A stretch of 64,000 bases of DNA from Bradyrhizobium sp. (lineage in GTDB: Bacteria > Pseudomonadota > Alphaproteobacteria > Rhizobiales > Xanthobacteraceae), in NCBI RefSeq assembly GCF_016213215.1, contig NZ_JACRAW010000008.1, positions 62,001 to 126,000 on the forward strand. Reading direction: 5' to 3'. The position numbers and the translations under genes are program-made. Numbering within the stretch: position 1 is the stretch's first letter; every line of letters begins with the position of its first letter. The notes beneath the pieces are model-generated. The model was not told the origin of the DNA. It saw only the letters and a program-made list of their open reading frames with translations, and ran no database searches. This document shows positions 9,226 to 18,627 of the stretch, piece by piece.

Positions 9226-10266
9226 TCAACAGATCCGGGGCAGCTGTTCGCCCGACAACCAGTCGACGATTCTGCCGCCACCAAAGCCCGTCACCATCTG
9301 CACGAAATGATGATCATCGGGGATGGCTTCACCGACGGCGGCGGCATCGCGGCCGAGCGGATGCGCCTTCATCGCTGCGAGCACGGCCTCGACAGCCTCG
9401 GGCGCCACGATCGCAACCAGCTTGCCTTCATTGGCGACATACAGCGGATCAAGTCCGAGCAGTTCGCAGGCCGCGGCAACGGCAGGTTTTAGCGGAATGG
9501 CTTCCTCCTGCAGCCGAAAGCCGAGCCCGGATTGCTGGGCGATCTCGTTCAGCGTCGCGGCGAGGCCACCGCGCGTCGGATCGCGCATCACGCGAATGCC
9601 GGCACCGCCCGCTTCGACCATCCTCGCCACAAGGTCGTGCAGTGACGCGGAGTCAGAGACGATTTCGGTCTCGAAGGCCAGATTCTGGCGCTTGGACATG
9701 ATGGCGACGCCGTGGTCGCCGAGGCTGCCGGAGACCAGCACGCGATCACCCACCCTGGCCTTCTCGGCCGACAGATCAAGCCCCTCAGGCACGACGCCGA
9801 CGCCGGCTGTCGAAATGAACAGCCCGTCGGCCTTGCCGCGCTCGACCACCTTGGTATCGCCCGTAATGATGTACACACCGGCGGTGCGTGCCGCCTCGCC
9901 CATGGAATCGGCGATCATTTTCAGATCGGAGAAGCGAAACCCCTCCTCGATGATGAAGCTGGCCGAGAGATAAAGCGGTCGCGCCCCTGCCATGGCGATG
10001 TCGTTGACCGTGCCGTGCACGGCGAGCGAGCCGATATTGCCGCCGGGAAAGAACAGCGGCGAGACCACGTAACCGTCCGTCGTCATCACCATGCGGCCGG
10101 CGCGGACGTCAAAGGCCGACTGGTCGTTGCCGCGCGCCAGCCATTCATTGCCGAACGCCTCGTGAAACAGACCCGAGATGAGCTGCGACATCGCGCGGCC
10201 GCCGGAGCCGTGGGAGAGGTCGACACAGCCGTTCTTGATGTCGAGCTTGCGCTGATAGGCTCTCAT
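9226..10266 (-). CDS. hypE: Hydrogenase maturation factor HypE
   Basis: PurM-like ATPase that dehydrates the carbamoyl group loaded on its C-terminal cysteine by HypF, giving the thiocyanate that becomes the CN ligands of the active-site iron. The 346-residue product starts MRAYQRKLDIKNG, has the glycine-rich LSHGSGGRAM near residue 20, the MTTDGYVVSPLFFPGG segment, and ends with the essential PRIC tail. The frame is open upstream, but the ATG at 10266 overlaps the hypD stop by 4 bases (ATGA), the usual coupling in this operon. Confidence 0.97.
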   Translation of the reverse strand: MRAYQRKLDIKNGCVDLSHGSGGRAMSQLISGLFHEAFGNEWLARGNDQSAFDVRAGRMVMTTDGYVVSPLFFPGGNIGSLAVHGTVNDIAMAGARPLYLSASFIIEEGFRFSDLKMIADSMGEAARTAGVYIITGDTKVVERGKADGLFISTAGVGVVPEGLDLSAEKARVGDRVLVSGSLGDHGVAIMSKRQNLAFETEIVSDSASLHDLVARMVEAGGAGIRVMRDPTRGGLAATLNEIAQQSGLGFRLQEEAIPLKPAVAAACELLGLDPLYVANEGKLVAIVAPEAVEAVLAAMKAHPLGRDAAAVGEAIPDDHHFVQMVTGFGGGRIVDWLSGEQLPRIC

Positions 10267-11405
10267 GACGCCCGCCTGTGCTGATGATCGCGGAAGCGGC
10301 CGTAGGTCCAATGCGCGGCACAGGCGCCTTCGGAGGACACCATGCAAGATCCCATCGGCGTCTCCGGCGTGCACACCGTGCCGAACAATTTGCAGTCAAC
10401 CGGCTTCTTCACACCGCGCAGGATAGCGCCGCATTCGCAGGCCGGATTGTCGTCGACGCGAAGCTCGTCCATGGCAAAGCGGACCTCGGCATCGTATTTG
10501 GCGTAGGCCCGCTTCAGCTTCAGGCCGCTATAGGGCACGAGCCCGAGCCCGCGCCATTCGAACTGGTCGCGCAGTTCGAAGATGTCGGAAACTTCCTCCT
10601 TGGCCCGGATGTTTCCCTCGCGCGTCACCGCCCGGCTGTACTGGTTCTCGACCTCGTGACGCGCCTCGTTCACCTGCCGCACCAGCATGAGGATGGCCTG
10701 CATCATGTCGAGCGGCTCGAAGCCCGCGATCACCACCGGCTTGCCGAATTCCTCGGCGAAAAATTCGTAAGGCTCGGTGCCGATGATGGTAGAGACGTGC
10801 GCGGGTCCGACGAAACCATCGATCTCGATACGGCCGATGTTGCGGATGTCAGGGCTTTCGAGGATGTTCTGCATCGCCGGCGGCGTCAGCACGTGGTTGC
10901 AGAACACACTGAAATTTGAAAGCTGCTTCTTCTCGGCAAGGCGGATCATCACCGCGGTCGGCGGGGTCGTGGTCTCGAAGCCGATGGCGAAGAAAACGAC
11001 CTCGCGCCCGGGATTTTCCTCCGCGATCCTGATCGCATCGATGGTCGAATAAACCATGCGGACGTCGGCGCCGCGCGCCTTGGCCCGCAGGAGCGAGGCA
11101 CCTTGCGAGCCCGGCACGCGCATCAGGTCACCATAGACGCACAGAATGATTTCCGGCCGCTCGGCAAGCCTGATCGCCATGTCGATGCGCCCCGCAGGGA
11201 GAACGCAGACCGGGCAGCCCGGACCATGGATCATCCGCACGTTGCCGGGGAGCATGTCCTCCAGGCCATAGCGGGAGATGGCGTGGGTGTGGCCGCCGCA
11301 GAATTCCATGAAGCGATAGGCCTTTTTTGGATCGGCCTCGGCCCGGATCGCCCGCGCGAGGCCTTGCGCGATCAACTTGTCGCGAAACTCGTCGGCGTAT
11401 TTCAT
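10263..11405 (-). CDS. hypD: Hydrogenase maturation factor HypD
   Basis: Iron-sulfur protein that with HypC forms the scaffold on which Fe(CN)2CO is assembled. The 380-residue product has the conserved FMEFCGGHTHAISRYG, HGPGCPVCVLP and IGFETTTPPTA motifs and the C-terminal cysteine cluster (ACECGAILRG, CKLFGTVCTPETPMGSCMVS) that ligates the [4Fe-4S] centre. It overlaps hypC and hypE by 4 bases each. Confidence 0.97.
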   Translation of the reverse strand: MKYADEFRDKLIAQGLARAIRAEADPKKAYRFMEFCGGHTHAISRYGLEDMLPGNVRMIHGPGCPVCVLPAGRIDMAIRLAERPEIILCVYGDLMRVPGSQGASLLRAKARGADVRMVYSTIDAIRIAEENPGREVVFFAIGFETTTPPTAVMIRLAEKKQLSNFSVFCNHVLTPPAMQNILESPDIRNIGRIEIDGFVGPAHVSTIIGTEPYEFFAEEFGKPVVIAGFEPLDMMQAILMLVRQVNEARHEVENQYSRAVTREGNIRAKEEVSDIFELRDQFEWRGLGLVPYSGLKLKRAYAKYDAEVRFAMDELRVDDNPACECGAILRGVKKPVDCKLFGTVCTPETPMGSCMVSSEGACAAHWTYGRFRDHQHRRAS

Positions 11406-11638
11406 TGAGGCGACTCCTGCCTTGCGCCGCTGAGCTCGCGCAACAGCTCCAGGGTGTGCATCGCCTCCTCGGGGTCGATCTTGGTAAGAGCGTAGCCGAC
11501 GTGAATGATGACGTAGTCGCCCACGGCAAGATCCTCGATCAGCGCGACCGATATTTCCTTGCTGACGCCGTCGATCGAGACCACGGCCATGTCGTCGGGC
11601 AGGATCTTCGTGACCTCAGCGGGGATGGCAAGACACAT
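11402..11638 (-). CDS. hypC: Hydrogenase maturation chaperone HypC
   Basis: 78-residue HypC/HupF-family chaperone. It starts MCLAIPAEVTKI; Cys2 (after removal of the initiator Met, the N-terminal Cys) binds the Fe(CN)2CO unit with HypD and delivers it to the large subunit. It follows the hypF stop immediately and overlaps hypD by 4 bases. A second family member, hupF, lies in the hupSLCDF block, so this copy is the general hyp factor. Confidence 0.96.
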   Translation of the reverse strand: MCLAIPAEVTKILPDDMAVVSIDGVSKEISVALIEDLAVGDYVIIHVGYALTKIDPEEAMHTLELLRELSGARQESPQ

Positions 11639-13903
11639 CTAGAGGCTTCCTTCCAGGCTGTCGGATTCGTTGATTTTGAGGGCGGCGATCCACGCCTGGC
11701 CCAGGCTCAGGCCGCCGTCATTGGGCGGCACCTGACGCGGCAGCAGCGGATTGAGCCCGGCGGCCATGCAGCCATGCTGCACCTGTTCGCTGAGAACCGC
11801 GTTGAGGAAACAGCCACCGCTCAGGACAATATTGGCGACACCTGTCGATCGCGCAGCGCGTCCGATCCAGTCGACGCAGGCGGCCGCGAAGGTGCCGTGA
11901 AACAGCTCCGCTCCCTGGGTAGGATCCATGACATCGAAGGCCAGCCGTTCGAACAACGGATGCATGGACAGCACGCCGCCCTCGATGGCCCAGCCCCGGT
12001 CGAAAACCGCTGCGCGCCGAACGCGCGCCTCGAGCTTCATCGCAGCTTCGCCCTCATAGCTCTGCACTTCGGTGATGCCGAGCAATCCTGCCGCCGCATC
12101 GAACAGGCGGCCCGCGCTGGTGGTCGTCGGTACATCGGGCTGGTCGAGCAGCGCCACAAGGCGTTCGGCCTGTGGCTGCGCCGCGAACCGCTGCGGGATC
12201 TCGGCGCCGCGCCGCAAGGATTGCAGCATGGCAGCTGCCATCCGCCACGGCTCGCGGGCGGCGCGATCGCCGCCGGGCATCTTGAGCGGCGCCAGCTGTC
12301 CGATGCGCTGAAAGCGCGCGCCTTCGCACAACAGCAGTTCGCCGCCCCAATTGCCGCCGTCGCTGCCATAGCCGTAGCCGTCGAGGACCAACGCCAGCAC
12401 CGGCCCCTCGAGGCCGTGTTCCGCCATGACGGATGCCGCGTGCGCATGATGATGCTGGATGGGGACCAGCCTGCATCCGCTCGCTTCGGCAAAGCGGGTG
12501 GAAGCCATGTTGGGATGCAGATCGTGAGCCACCACCGCTGGTTCGACATCCAGGGTCGACACCAGATGCCGGACCGTCTCCTCGAAGAACCGGATTCCTT
12601 CAGCGGTGTCGAGATCGCCGATGTGCTGCGAGACGAACGCTTCGTCGCCGCGCGTCACGGTGATGGTCGATTTCAGCGCACCGCCGACCGCGAGCACCGG
12701 CGGGACGGGCCTCGCGAGGCGGATCGGCTCCGGAACATAGCCGCGCGCGCGGCGAATGAATTGCGTCCGCCCCGCCACGACCGAGACGACAGAATCGTCG
12801 GCTCGCGTGAAGATGTCGCGATCATGGGTCACGATCAGGTCGGCGATGCCGGCAAGGCGCCGCGCCGCTTCGTCATTGGCGATGACCAGCGGCTCGCCGC
12901 CGGGATTGGCGCTGGTGGCGACGACGGCCCCATTAGCGCCGTCCGCCCGCGGATGGATTGAACGAAGCGCGTGCAGCACCAGGTGATGCAGCGGCGCCAC
13001 CGGGAGCATCACGCCGATCCGCGACAACCCAGGGGCAAGCGCCGGCGCCAGACTATTCCGCGACCGCAGCAGCACGATCGGACGCGCGGCTGATTCAAGC
13101 AGCGCAATTTCGCTTCCAGCGGCTTCGGCAATCTCACCTACCGCGTCGGCAGCCGCGACCATGACGGCAAACGGCTTCTGATCGCGCTGCTTGCGCTGTC
13201 GCAGCCGCTGCACGGCCTCGTGGTTGCGCGCATCGCAGAGGAGCTGGTAGCCGCCGAGCCCCTTGATGGCGACGATCTTGCCTTCGGCAATCGCTGCCGC
13301 AATGTCCGCAACCCCGTGGTTGAGGCGCGGGCCGCATTGCGGACAGGCGATCGCCTCGGCATGGAAGCGCCGGCTGCCCGGATCGGCATATTCGGCCGCG
13401 CAGGCGGCGCACATCGCGAACGATTTCATTGCCGTGAACGGCCGGTCGTAAGGCAGCCGTTCGGCAATGGTGTAGCGCGGGCCGCAATGCGTGCAGTTAA
13501 TGAAAGGATAGAGATAGAAGCGGCTGTTCGGATCGAACAGCTCTTCGAGGCATTGCGGACAGGTCGCAGCATCGGCGACGATCCGCGTCGACACCCTGCC
13601 CTGCTCGCTGGCGCGGATATGGAATTCATCGGCGGCAAGGCTGCCGATCTCCTGGACCGAGATCTGGTCGATGCGTGCCAACGGCGGCTTTTCGCGTGGC
13701 AGCGCGGCAACAAAATCCGACGTCCGCTCGCCCTCGATCTCGATCACGACGCCATGCGGATCGTTGGCGACAAAGCCGGCAAGAGAGTAGCGCGAGGCGA
13801 GGCCATGGACATAGGGACGGAAGCCGACGCCCTGCACGGCACCGCGCACGTGCAGGCGCAACCGGGTCGCCTCTTTCGCCATGGTGGGCACGCCCATGCT
13901 CAT
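11639..13903 (-). CDS. hypF: Carbamoyltransferase HypF
   Basis: Converts carbamoyl phosphate to carbamoyl-adenylate and transfers the carbamoyl group to the HypE C-terminal Cys. The 754-residue product has an acylphosphatase domain ([18 protein letters not shown], from about residue 14), two zinc-finger-like blocks (CPQC, CTHC, CAAC, CPQC), a YrdC-like domain ([13 protein letters not shown]) and a Kae1-like C-terminal domain ([27 protein letters not shown]). The start chosen, ATG at 13903, overlaps the hypB stop by 4 bases; an internal ATG at 13882 (MAKEATRL) is a possible alternative. The frame is open further upstream inside hypB, but that part is not hypF. Confidence 0.96.
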   Translation of the reverse strand: MSMGVPTMAKEATRLRLHVRGAVQGVGFRPYVHGLASRYSLAGFVANDPHGVVIEIEGERTSDFVAALPREKPPLARIDQISVQEIGSLAADEFHIRASEQGRVSTRIVADAATCPQCLEELFDPNSRFYLYPFINCTHCGPRYTIAERLPYDRPFTAMKSFAMCAACAAEYADPGSRRFHAEAIACPQCGPRLNHGVADIAAAIAEGKIVAIKGLGGYQLLCDARNHEAVQRLRQRKQRDQKPFAVMVAAADAVGEIAEAAGSEIALLESAARPIVLLRSRNSLAPALAPGLSRIGVMLPVAPLHHLVLHALRSIHPRADGANGAVVATSANPGGEPLVIANDEAARRLAGIADLIVTHDRDIFTRADDSVVSVVAGRTQFIRRARGYVPEPIRLARPVPPVLAVGGALKSTITVTRGDEAFVSQHIGDLDTAEGIRFFEETVRHLVSTLDVEPAVVAHDLHPNMASTRFAEASGCRLVPIQHHHAHAASVMAEHGLEGPVLALVLDGYGYGSDGGNWGGELLLCEGARFQRIGQLAPLKMPGGDRAAREPWRMAAAMLQSLRRGAEIPQRFAAQPQAERLVALLDQPDVPTTTSAGRLFDAAAGLLGITEVQSYEGEAAMKLEARVRRAAVFDRGWAIEGGVLSMHPLFERLAFDVMDPTQGAELFHGTFAAACVDWIGRAARSTGVANIVLSGGCFLNAVLSEQVQHGCMAAGLNPLLPRQVPPNDGGLSLGQAWIAALKINESDSLEGSL

Positions 13904-14892
13904 CCGGACACCGCGCGCAAAGTCGCCGCATTCATCCTGGATGACTGCTTGCGAATCCACGCATAGAAAGTCGCCATGCCTTCGCCAGTGCGGGCCGAGA
14001 CCGTCAGCACCTCGATCTTTGGATTCACTCGCCGCGCATATTCGATGGTCTGGGCGAGGTTGAAGTCGAGCACCGGCGCAAGATCGATCTTGTTGATCAG
14101 CATGAGCGAGGAGACCGCGAACATGTCGGGGTATTTGAGCGGCTTGTCTTCGCCTTCCGTCGTCGAGAACACTACGATCTTGCAGGCTTCCCCAAGATCG
14201 AACGCCGCCGGGCACACCAGGTTGCCGACATTCTCGATGAACAGAATGCCGCCATTGAGCCAGGGCAACCGGTCATAGGCCTCGGCCACCATCGCCGCGT
14301 CCAAATGACATCCCTTCCCGGTGTTGATCTGGACGGCGGGGACGCCGGTCGCACGGATGCGCTCGGCATCGTTCGATGTCTGCTGGTCGCCTTCGATCAC
14401 GCCGATCGGAAACGTGTCCTTCAGATCGGAGACGGCGCGGACCAGGAGCGAGGTCTTGCCGGCGCCGGGGCTGGAAACGAGATTGAAGGCGAGCGCATCG
14501 TCGGCCCGGAAACGGGCCCGGTTGGCGGCGGCTAGCTTGTCGTTCTTGGAAAGAATATCGCGTTCGACCTGGATGATACGGTCGCTGCTCATGCCGGCGA
14601 TCTTCTGTCCTGCCGGATTGGCACCGCAGTCGACCAGGCCCGCATCGCCGGTGGCGTGATCATGAGCCGCGCCGTGGTGGTGATGGTCGTGACCGTGCCC
14701 ATCGCCTTGATGGTGGTGATGATGGTGCGCGCCATGGCCTGCATGATCGTGGTCGTGACCTTGGCCGTGGTCGTGACCGCCATGGTGATGATAAGGATGC
14801 GCGTGATCGTGCTGATGAGCGTGGTCGTGCGCGTGATCGTCCGCGCCTTCGATGGAGGATTTTCCGTCGCTGCAGCCGCAAACCGTACACAT
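13900..14892 (-). CDS. hypB: Nickel-binding GTPase HypB with long histidine-rich region
   Basis: GTPase that with HypA inserts nickel into the large subunit. The 330-residue product begins with the CXXCGC nickel site ([10 protein letters not shown]), then a region of roughly 60 residues (about 21-82) that is nearly half histidine, about 30 His, and then the GTPase domain (P-loop [40 protein letters not shown]). The His-rich stretch probably stores nickel as in Bradyrhizobium HypB. The start ATG shares its last base with the hypA stop, and the gene ends overlapping hypF by 4 bases. Confidence 0.97.
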   Translation of the reverse strand: MCTVCGCSDGKSSIEGADDHAHDHAHQHDHAHPYHHHGGHDHGQGHDHDHAGHGAHHHHHHQGDGHGHDHHHHGAAHDHATGDAGLVDCGANPAGQKIAGMSSDRIIQVERDILSKNDKLAAANRARFRADDALAFNLVSSPGAGKTSLLVRAVSDLKDTFPIGVIEGDQQTSNDAERIRATGVPAVQINTGKGCHLDAAMVAEAYDRLPWLNGGILFIENVGNLVCPAAFDLGEACKIVVFSTTEGEDKPLKYPDMFAVSSLMLINKIDLAPVLDFNLAQTIEYARRVNPKIEVLTVSARTGEGMATFYAWIRKQSSRMNAATLRAVSG

Positions 14893-15233
14893 CAGTCGAC
14901 CTCCAGTTCCTTCACCCGCATCTCTTCGCCGCCAGTGACCTGCAGCTGGTAGCCACCGCAGGAGGGACACGGCTCGTAGCGCTGCTTGATCTCGACTCTC
15001 TTCGAACAGGCCATGCACCAGGCGACACCGGGTGTTTCAACGATTTCGAGCACCGCTCCTGCCGCGATCGTGCGCGCTGCCACCGCCTCGAAGCAGAACT
15101 TCATGGCCTCAGGCGCGACATGGCTCAGCGCACCGATCTCAAGGCACACCGTCTTCACCTTCGAAAAGGCGCGGCGGCGCGCCTCCTCCTCGACGATCTG
15201 GATGATCCCCTCGCATAGCGCCATCTCATGCAT
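14892..15233 (-). CDS. hypA: Hydrogenase nickel-insertion protein HypA
   Basis: 113-residue nickel chaperone. The conserved N-terminal MHEMALC holds the Ni ligand His2; the zinc site is formed by two CXXC pairs (CMAC, CPSC). The ATG at 15233 is fixed by MHEMA; everything further upstream in the same frame is a shadow of hupK. It overlaps hupK by 8 bases and hypB by one base (TGATG). Confidence 0.96.
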   Translation of the reverse strand: MHEMALCEGIIQIVEEEARRRAFSKVKTVCLEIGALSHVAPEAMKFCFEAVAARTIAAGAVLEIVETPGVAWCMACSKRVEIKQRYEPCPSCGGYQLQVTGGEEMRVKELEVD

Positions 15234-16311
15234 GGACCGCCTCGCGAAAGGTGAGATTAAACCCGACACAGGGATCGAACGATCCGACCAGGGCGCGGAC
15301 CGCTTCCCGACCCGGGAGGCCATCTTCGACCGCAGCCCCCTCCAGCGCCCGCACCAGCGGGCCGCGGGTGTGAAAATTCCATTCAGTCGGCGCCAGGAAC
15401 TCGAAGCGGACAATGCGACCTTCGCGGTCGAGCTCGACGGCATGATAGAGCCGGCCCCTCGCGCATTCGACCGCAGCGGTGCCCTGCCCTGCTCCCAGCC
15501 GGTAGCTTTCGATGGAGCTCTCACCAAGCACACGATCCTCGTCTCCTTCGAGCCAGGCGCCGAGCCGCCCGGCCTCGGCGATCTTCGCCTTGAGCCGTTC
15601 TGCCGGTCCCCCACGATCCGGCGTGGCCGCGCTCCACGTGGAATGGCGCGCCCACACGCCGGTTTCCGGAATCCGGCCATCGAGATCGGGCGCGTCGGAG
15701 AATGTCGTCCCTTCCGCAATCAGCCGAACAGCGATGTCGCGATCATCGGCTGCGGAGAGGAAGGATGGCGCGAGCGCCACCGGCGCCAGCGCGCCATCCT
15801 CCAAATTGGCGAGTTGATGCGCCAAAGCGCTGCCGGGCTTCGGTGCCGCGTCGCGCGAAATGCCAAGCGAGGCGAGCGCCGTACTGATCCGCGACACCGC
15901 CTGACGCCGCACATCCCCGGCGGAGCTTCCGCCGCCGATTACGGCAAGCGTCTGCAAGAGTTCGCGAAGGATCGCCGCGCTTGCCTGATCCGGCGCGCTC
16001 CGCCCGAGGAACAGGCCGCGCACCAGCTCGGTCAGCCGTTCGGCAACGACGGCTTTCATGCGTTGCTGCTTCACTTCCGGGTTTGCGTCTTCGCCGCGCG
16101 CGGCCTCCACGGCCGACACGAACGCCACCTGATGCGCGGCGGAGCACAGCGAGAACAGTCGCGGCAGCACCGAAAGTAGCGACGATGCCGGCTTGCCGGC
16201 AAACAACCGCGTCAGCGGCGGCCGCGCCCGCGGCAGGATCTCCACCGCACGGATCACGTTGCCTTCAAAAGCAACGGTGACATCGATCTCGTTGCGGAAG
16301 GCGATGCTCAT
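15226..16311 (-). CDS. hupK: Hydrogenase assembly protein HupK/HoxV (large-subunit-like)
   Basis: 361-residue protein of the HupK/HoxV family, a degenerate relative of hydrogenase large subunits thought to act as a scaffold during FeS-independent active-site assembly. The sequence shows the relation: RLFSLCSAAH in place of the large-subunit [10 protein letters not shown], and SFDPCVGFNLTF at the C-terminus in place of DPCLACSTH. One cysteine of each ligand pair is kept and the other replaced by Phe, so it cannot hold a normal NiFe site. It overlaps hupJ by 4 and hypA by 8 bases. The scaffold role is proposed in the literature rather than proven for this protein. Confidence 0.92.
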   Translation of the reverse strand: MSIAFRNEIDVTVAFEGNVIRAVEILPRARPPLTRLFAGKPASSLLSVLPRLFSLCSAAHQVAFVSAVEAARGEDANPEVKQQRMKAVVAERLTELVRGLFLGRSAPDQASAAILRELLQTLAVIGGGSSAGDVRRQAVSRISTALASLGISRDAAPKPGSALAHQLANLEDGALAPVALAPSFLSAADDRDIAVRLIAEGTTFSDAPDLDGRIPETGVWARHSTWSAATPDRGGPAERLKAKIAEAGRLGAWLEGDEDRVLGESSIESYRLGAGQGTAAVECARGRLYHAVELDREGRIVRFEFLAPTEWNFHTRGPLVRALEGAAVEDGLPGREAVRALVGSFDPCVGFNLTFREAVHA

Positions 16312-16835
16312 CCGCGCTGCTCCTTGAGCGCGCCGCGCAGGAAGCTCCGCCGATCGATCGAACTCTTCACAGCCCGGCGGCTTTCCGCTTCATCGTCCGC
16401 GGCCGGCTGCATCAAGGCCTCGATCGCCGCTTCAGCCACGGCACGGGCGGACCCCATGTCAGCGAACTCCGACATCGGCGAAAACAGCGAGCAGCTCGCG
16501 ATGCGGCCGACAGGCGCCACATCGCTGACAGTAAAATCGATCTCGCCCGTGGGAAATCGAAAACGCAGGCTCGATCCCGGCGTCGCCACAGAAGCCGACG
16601 CGTCGCTCGCCGGCACCACCACATTCATGAACCAGGGCGTGATCATGATGCCCACGATCCTGCCATTGAAGATGCGAAAGCCGACCGGCTCGACGCCAAG
16701 CGCGTCATTATAGATCGGTAGCTCGCGCATCGTGCGCTCGCCGATCGCGCGATAGGCCTCGGCCAGCACCGCGCCCCACGCCGCGGGATCGACACCGCCG
16801 TCGGACACGGGGTGCTGGTCCGCCTCATGCATCAT
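16308..16835 (-). CDS. hupJ: [NiFe]-hydrogenase assembly chaperone HupJ (HybE family)
   Basis: 175-residue member of the HybE/HoxT chaperone family, which assists small-subunit or Tat-coupled assembly of uptake hydrogenases. Recognisable core: NDALGVEPVGFRIF, GIMITPWFMNVVV and the FPTGEIDFTVSDV, CSLFSPMSEF segments. The ATG at 16835 (MMHEADQHP) is preferred, with a second ATG next to it; the upstream part of the frame is antisense-like. It overlaps hupI by 11 bases and hupK by 4. Confidence 0.9.
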   Translation of the reverse strand: MMHEADQHPVSDGGVDPAAWGAVLAEAYRAIGERTMRELPIYNDALGVEPVGFRIFNGRIVGIMITPWFMNVVVPASDASASVATPGSSLRFRFPTGEIDFTVSDVAPVGRIASCSLFSPMSEFADMGSARAVAEAAIEALMQPAADDEAESRRAVKSSIDRRSFLRGALKEQRG

Positions 16836-17040
16836 GCTCGACTGCCATGAATTTGGACTTCGGCGCATCGCAGTTCGGGCAACGCCAGTCCTCGGGCAAT
16901 GCCGAAAACGGCGTGCCGCCCGCGACCTGAGCCACCTGATCGCCTTCGGCCGGAGCGTACACACTCCAGCAGATGCCGCACTCCATGCGCGCCTCGTCGG
17001 CAAGATCCTGGCGTACGCCGAAGTTCTCAAAGCCGCTCAT
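16825..17040 (-). CDS. hupI: Rubredoxin-like protein HupI
   Basis: 71-residue rubredoxin with the two iron-binding motifs MECGICW and [13 protein letters not shown]. HupI is required for hydrogenase maturation in air, probably as a small electron carrier or protector during small-subunit assembly. The ATG at 17040 overlaps the hupH stop by 4 bases, and the end overlaps hupJ. The short acidic N-terminal extension ([15 protein letters not shown]) is usual for hup-type rubredoxins. Confidence 0.95.
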   Translation of the reverse strand: MSGFENFGVRQDLADEARMECGICWSVYAPAEGDQVAQVAGGTPFSALPEDWRCPNCDAPKSKFMAVEHDA

Positions 17041-17900
17041 TTGAAATAGGCCTCGATGATTTCCCGCAGGCGCTCGGCCGAATCCTCGAAGTCCTCGTCC
17101 GCGGCAAGCACCGCGGTGGGGACGTCGCCCACCTCCAGCGTGTCGAGGATGATGGTGTCCATGGCGTTGAAGAACTGCACCGACCACACGTTGCGCACGC
17201 CGGTCGCGAGCACCCGGCAGGCACCATAGCCGCGCGAGACGAGCTGGATAGGCCCATTCCTGATTGTCTCCTGCAGGAACGACATGTCGACCGGGCTCAT
17301 CGGCAGCAGCGTGAAATTGATGATCTGCGAGCGCGTGCCCGGACGCCATGCTTGCGCGCGCTCGCGGATTTCGGCGAGCACCGGCAGCACGTTCATGGCG
17401 CCTTCCGGCGCCTCGCCGATCCCGAAATCGTCAGCGGTGAGATCGACAGCCGCGCGCCTGACGATCTCAGGGATGGCACCGACCTCGACATATTCGTGGG
17501 CAGCATCGATCTCGAGCCGCACCCGCCAGATTCCGGCAAGCACCGATTCCTGAATCTGCGCGACCGAGCCATCCGGCAGCGCCACGACGCCGGCGACCTC
17601 GCCTTCGCCCAGTACGTCCGCGATCAGCCTGCGCTCGAGATCGTTGAGAGCCTCGAGGCGAAAGAGCTGCGTCGGACCATCGCTCTTCTGCTGTGAAATG
17701 GCGGACGCCAGCTTCGACAGCAATTCGACGGCATTGGGACAATTTCTTGCCAGTTCTGCGCTGTCCAGCGTTGCGAGTTTTGCCAGCGCGCCGGCAGCGG
17801 TCAGTCCGCTATTGGCCGTGTTAAGGCTCTCCTCGCCGATCGGAAAGACGCTGACCGGCTGCTCAGCGCCTTCAGCGGCAACCCAGAATCCCGCCTTCAT
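17037..17900 (-). CDS. hupH: Hydrogenase accessory protein HupH (HyaF family)
   Basis: 287-residue HupH/HyaF/HoxQ-family protein needed for small-subunit maturation in oxygen. The C-terminal half is most conserved ([47 protein letters not shown]). The ATG at 17900 starts [11 protein letters not shown] and overlaps the hupG stop by 4 bases; the longer open frame is out of the gene. It has no membrane segment or signal. Confidence 0.93.
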   Translation of the reverse strand: MKAGFWVAAEGAEQPVSVFPIGEESLNTANSGLTAAGALAKLATLDSAELARNCPNAVELLSKLASAISQQKSDGPTQLFRLEALNDLERRLIADVLGEGEVAGVVALPDGSVAQIQESVLAGIWRVRLEIDAAHEYVEVGAIPEIVRRAAVDLTADDFGIGEAPEGAMNVLPVLAEIRERAQAWRPGTRSQIINFTLLPMSPVDMSFLQETIRNGPIQLVSRGYGACRVLATGVRNVWSVQFFNAMDTIILDTLEVGDVPTAVLAADEDFEDSAERLREIIEAYFK

Positions 17901-18343
17901 AGTCCCGCCCCCGGTGAACGATGCTGGGGCATGATGGTCGCCACGACGGAGGCGCCGCTGGAGCGCGGCCGGTCGATCAGCTTGGAGATGCGGTCGATAT
18001 AGACCGACCAATCCTGGATCTTCGCGATCAGCCCGAGCGTCTCGCCCTTGGCGATGAGGATCAGCGTCGGCTGCACGCGTACGCCGAACCGCTGTCCAAG
18101 TTCGGCTTCCGCCGCACGCGCGATCACCGCGCCGCGAAGCCGACCCTGGAAGGCCTTAATCAGTTCAGGCAGCACGATGGCAATGTCGATCGCCTCGGGA
18201 AAGCGCGCGGGGTCTCCGGCCGATAGCAGGACCGCAACGACGCCAGCTGCGTCGACGCCCGCGAGAAAGTCGTCAACGTTCGCGGCATCGACCTCAGGCA
18301 GGCCGCCCCGCACCAAAACATGTTTGCCTTGCTGGAAATCCAT
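17897..18343 (-). CDS. hupG: Hydrogenase accessory protein HupG (HyaE family, thioredoxin-like)
   Basis: 148-residue HupG/HyaE/HoxO-family protein, a thioredoxin-fold chaperone without the CXXC motif that is thought to escort the Tat-targeted small subunit. The conserved part is [35 protein letters not shown]. It overlaps hupH by 4 bases. A 284-base gap separates it from hupF, and that gap holds a sigma-54 type promoter and a FixK-like box, so hupG probably begins a second transcription unit (hupGHIJK-hypABFCDE-hypX). Confidence 0.92.
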   Translation of the reverse strand: MDFQQGKHVLVRGGLPEVDAANVDDFLAGVDAAGVVAVLLSAGDPARFPEAIDIAIVLPELIKAFQGRLRGAVIARAAEAELGQRFGVRVQPTLILIAKGETLGLIAKIQDWSVYIDRISKLIDRPRSSGASVVATIMPQHRSPGAGL

Positions 18344-18388
18344 TGCCCTCCCCTGACAAGTTTTATGGTTGTGCTGGTGATAACGGTT

Positions 18389-18404
18389 AGCAAGGCCTAT
18401 GCCA
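18389..18404 (-). promoter_or_regulatory. Sigma-54 (-24/-12) promoter upstream of hupG
   Basis: On the minus strand, from 18404 down to 18389, the sequence reads TGGCATAGGCCTTGCT: TGGC, seven bases, TTGCT. This fits the sigma-54 consensus TGGCACG-N4-TTGCW with both invariant dinucleotides (GG at 18403-18402, GC at 18391-18390) at the right 10-base spacing. The predicted start is near 18378, 35 bases before the hupG ATG. Confidence 0.7.
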
Positions 18405-18435
18405 GATCGGTTACAAGATTTCCGGACCTACCCGC

Positions 18436-18449
18436 TTGATTTATATCAT
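18436..18449. promoter_or_regulatory. FixK/FNR-like box upstream of hupG
   Basis: TTGAT-TTAT-ATCAT: the FixK consensus TTGAT-N4-ATCAA with one mismatch in ten positions. Its centre lies about 64 bases upstream of the start predicted from the sigma-54 promoter. FixK2-type control of hup genes is known in Bradyrhizobium; the binding here is inferred. Confidence 0.5.
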
Positions 18450-18450
18450 T

Positions 18451-18471
18451 GTTCCCGACGCCCGCGGGAAC
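18451..18471. other. Hairpin in hupF-hupG gap
   Basis: Inverted repeat GTTCCCG (18451-18457) and CGGGAAC (18465-18471), 7 base pairs with a 7-base loop, between hupF and the hupG promoter. There is no T-run, so it is not a clear intrinsic terminator; it could stabilise the hupSLCDF transcript end. Confidence 0.4.
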
Positions 18472-18627
18472 CAGCCAGCCACAACTGACAACTTTCTTTT
18501 CATCGGGGATGGAAATCTGTTTTCGCGCTAGAAACGTCGCTTCCAGATCTAAGAGCACATCCAAGAGCCTGGCCGGCAGCGGCGGCGGGTATCATGTCAT
18601 TGAATTCGAACTCGGCCGCTGGCCCAG

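Noticed and set aside
8192..9310. 372-codon plus-strand frame antisense to hypX
   Set aside because: Codes for an Arg/His-rich sequence with no motif; the opposite strand is a complete, recognisable HypX.
11327..12961. 544-codon plus-strand frame across hypD, hypC and hypF
   Set aside because: Shadow of three well-supported maturation genes; typical of high-GC codon use.
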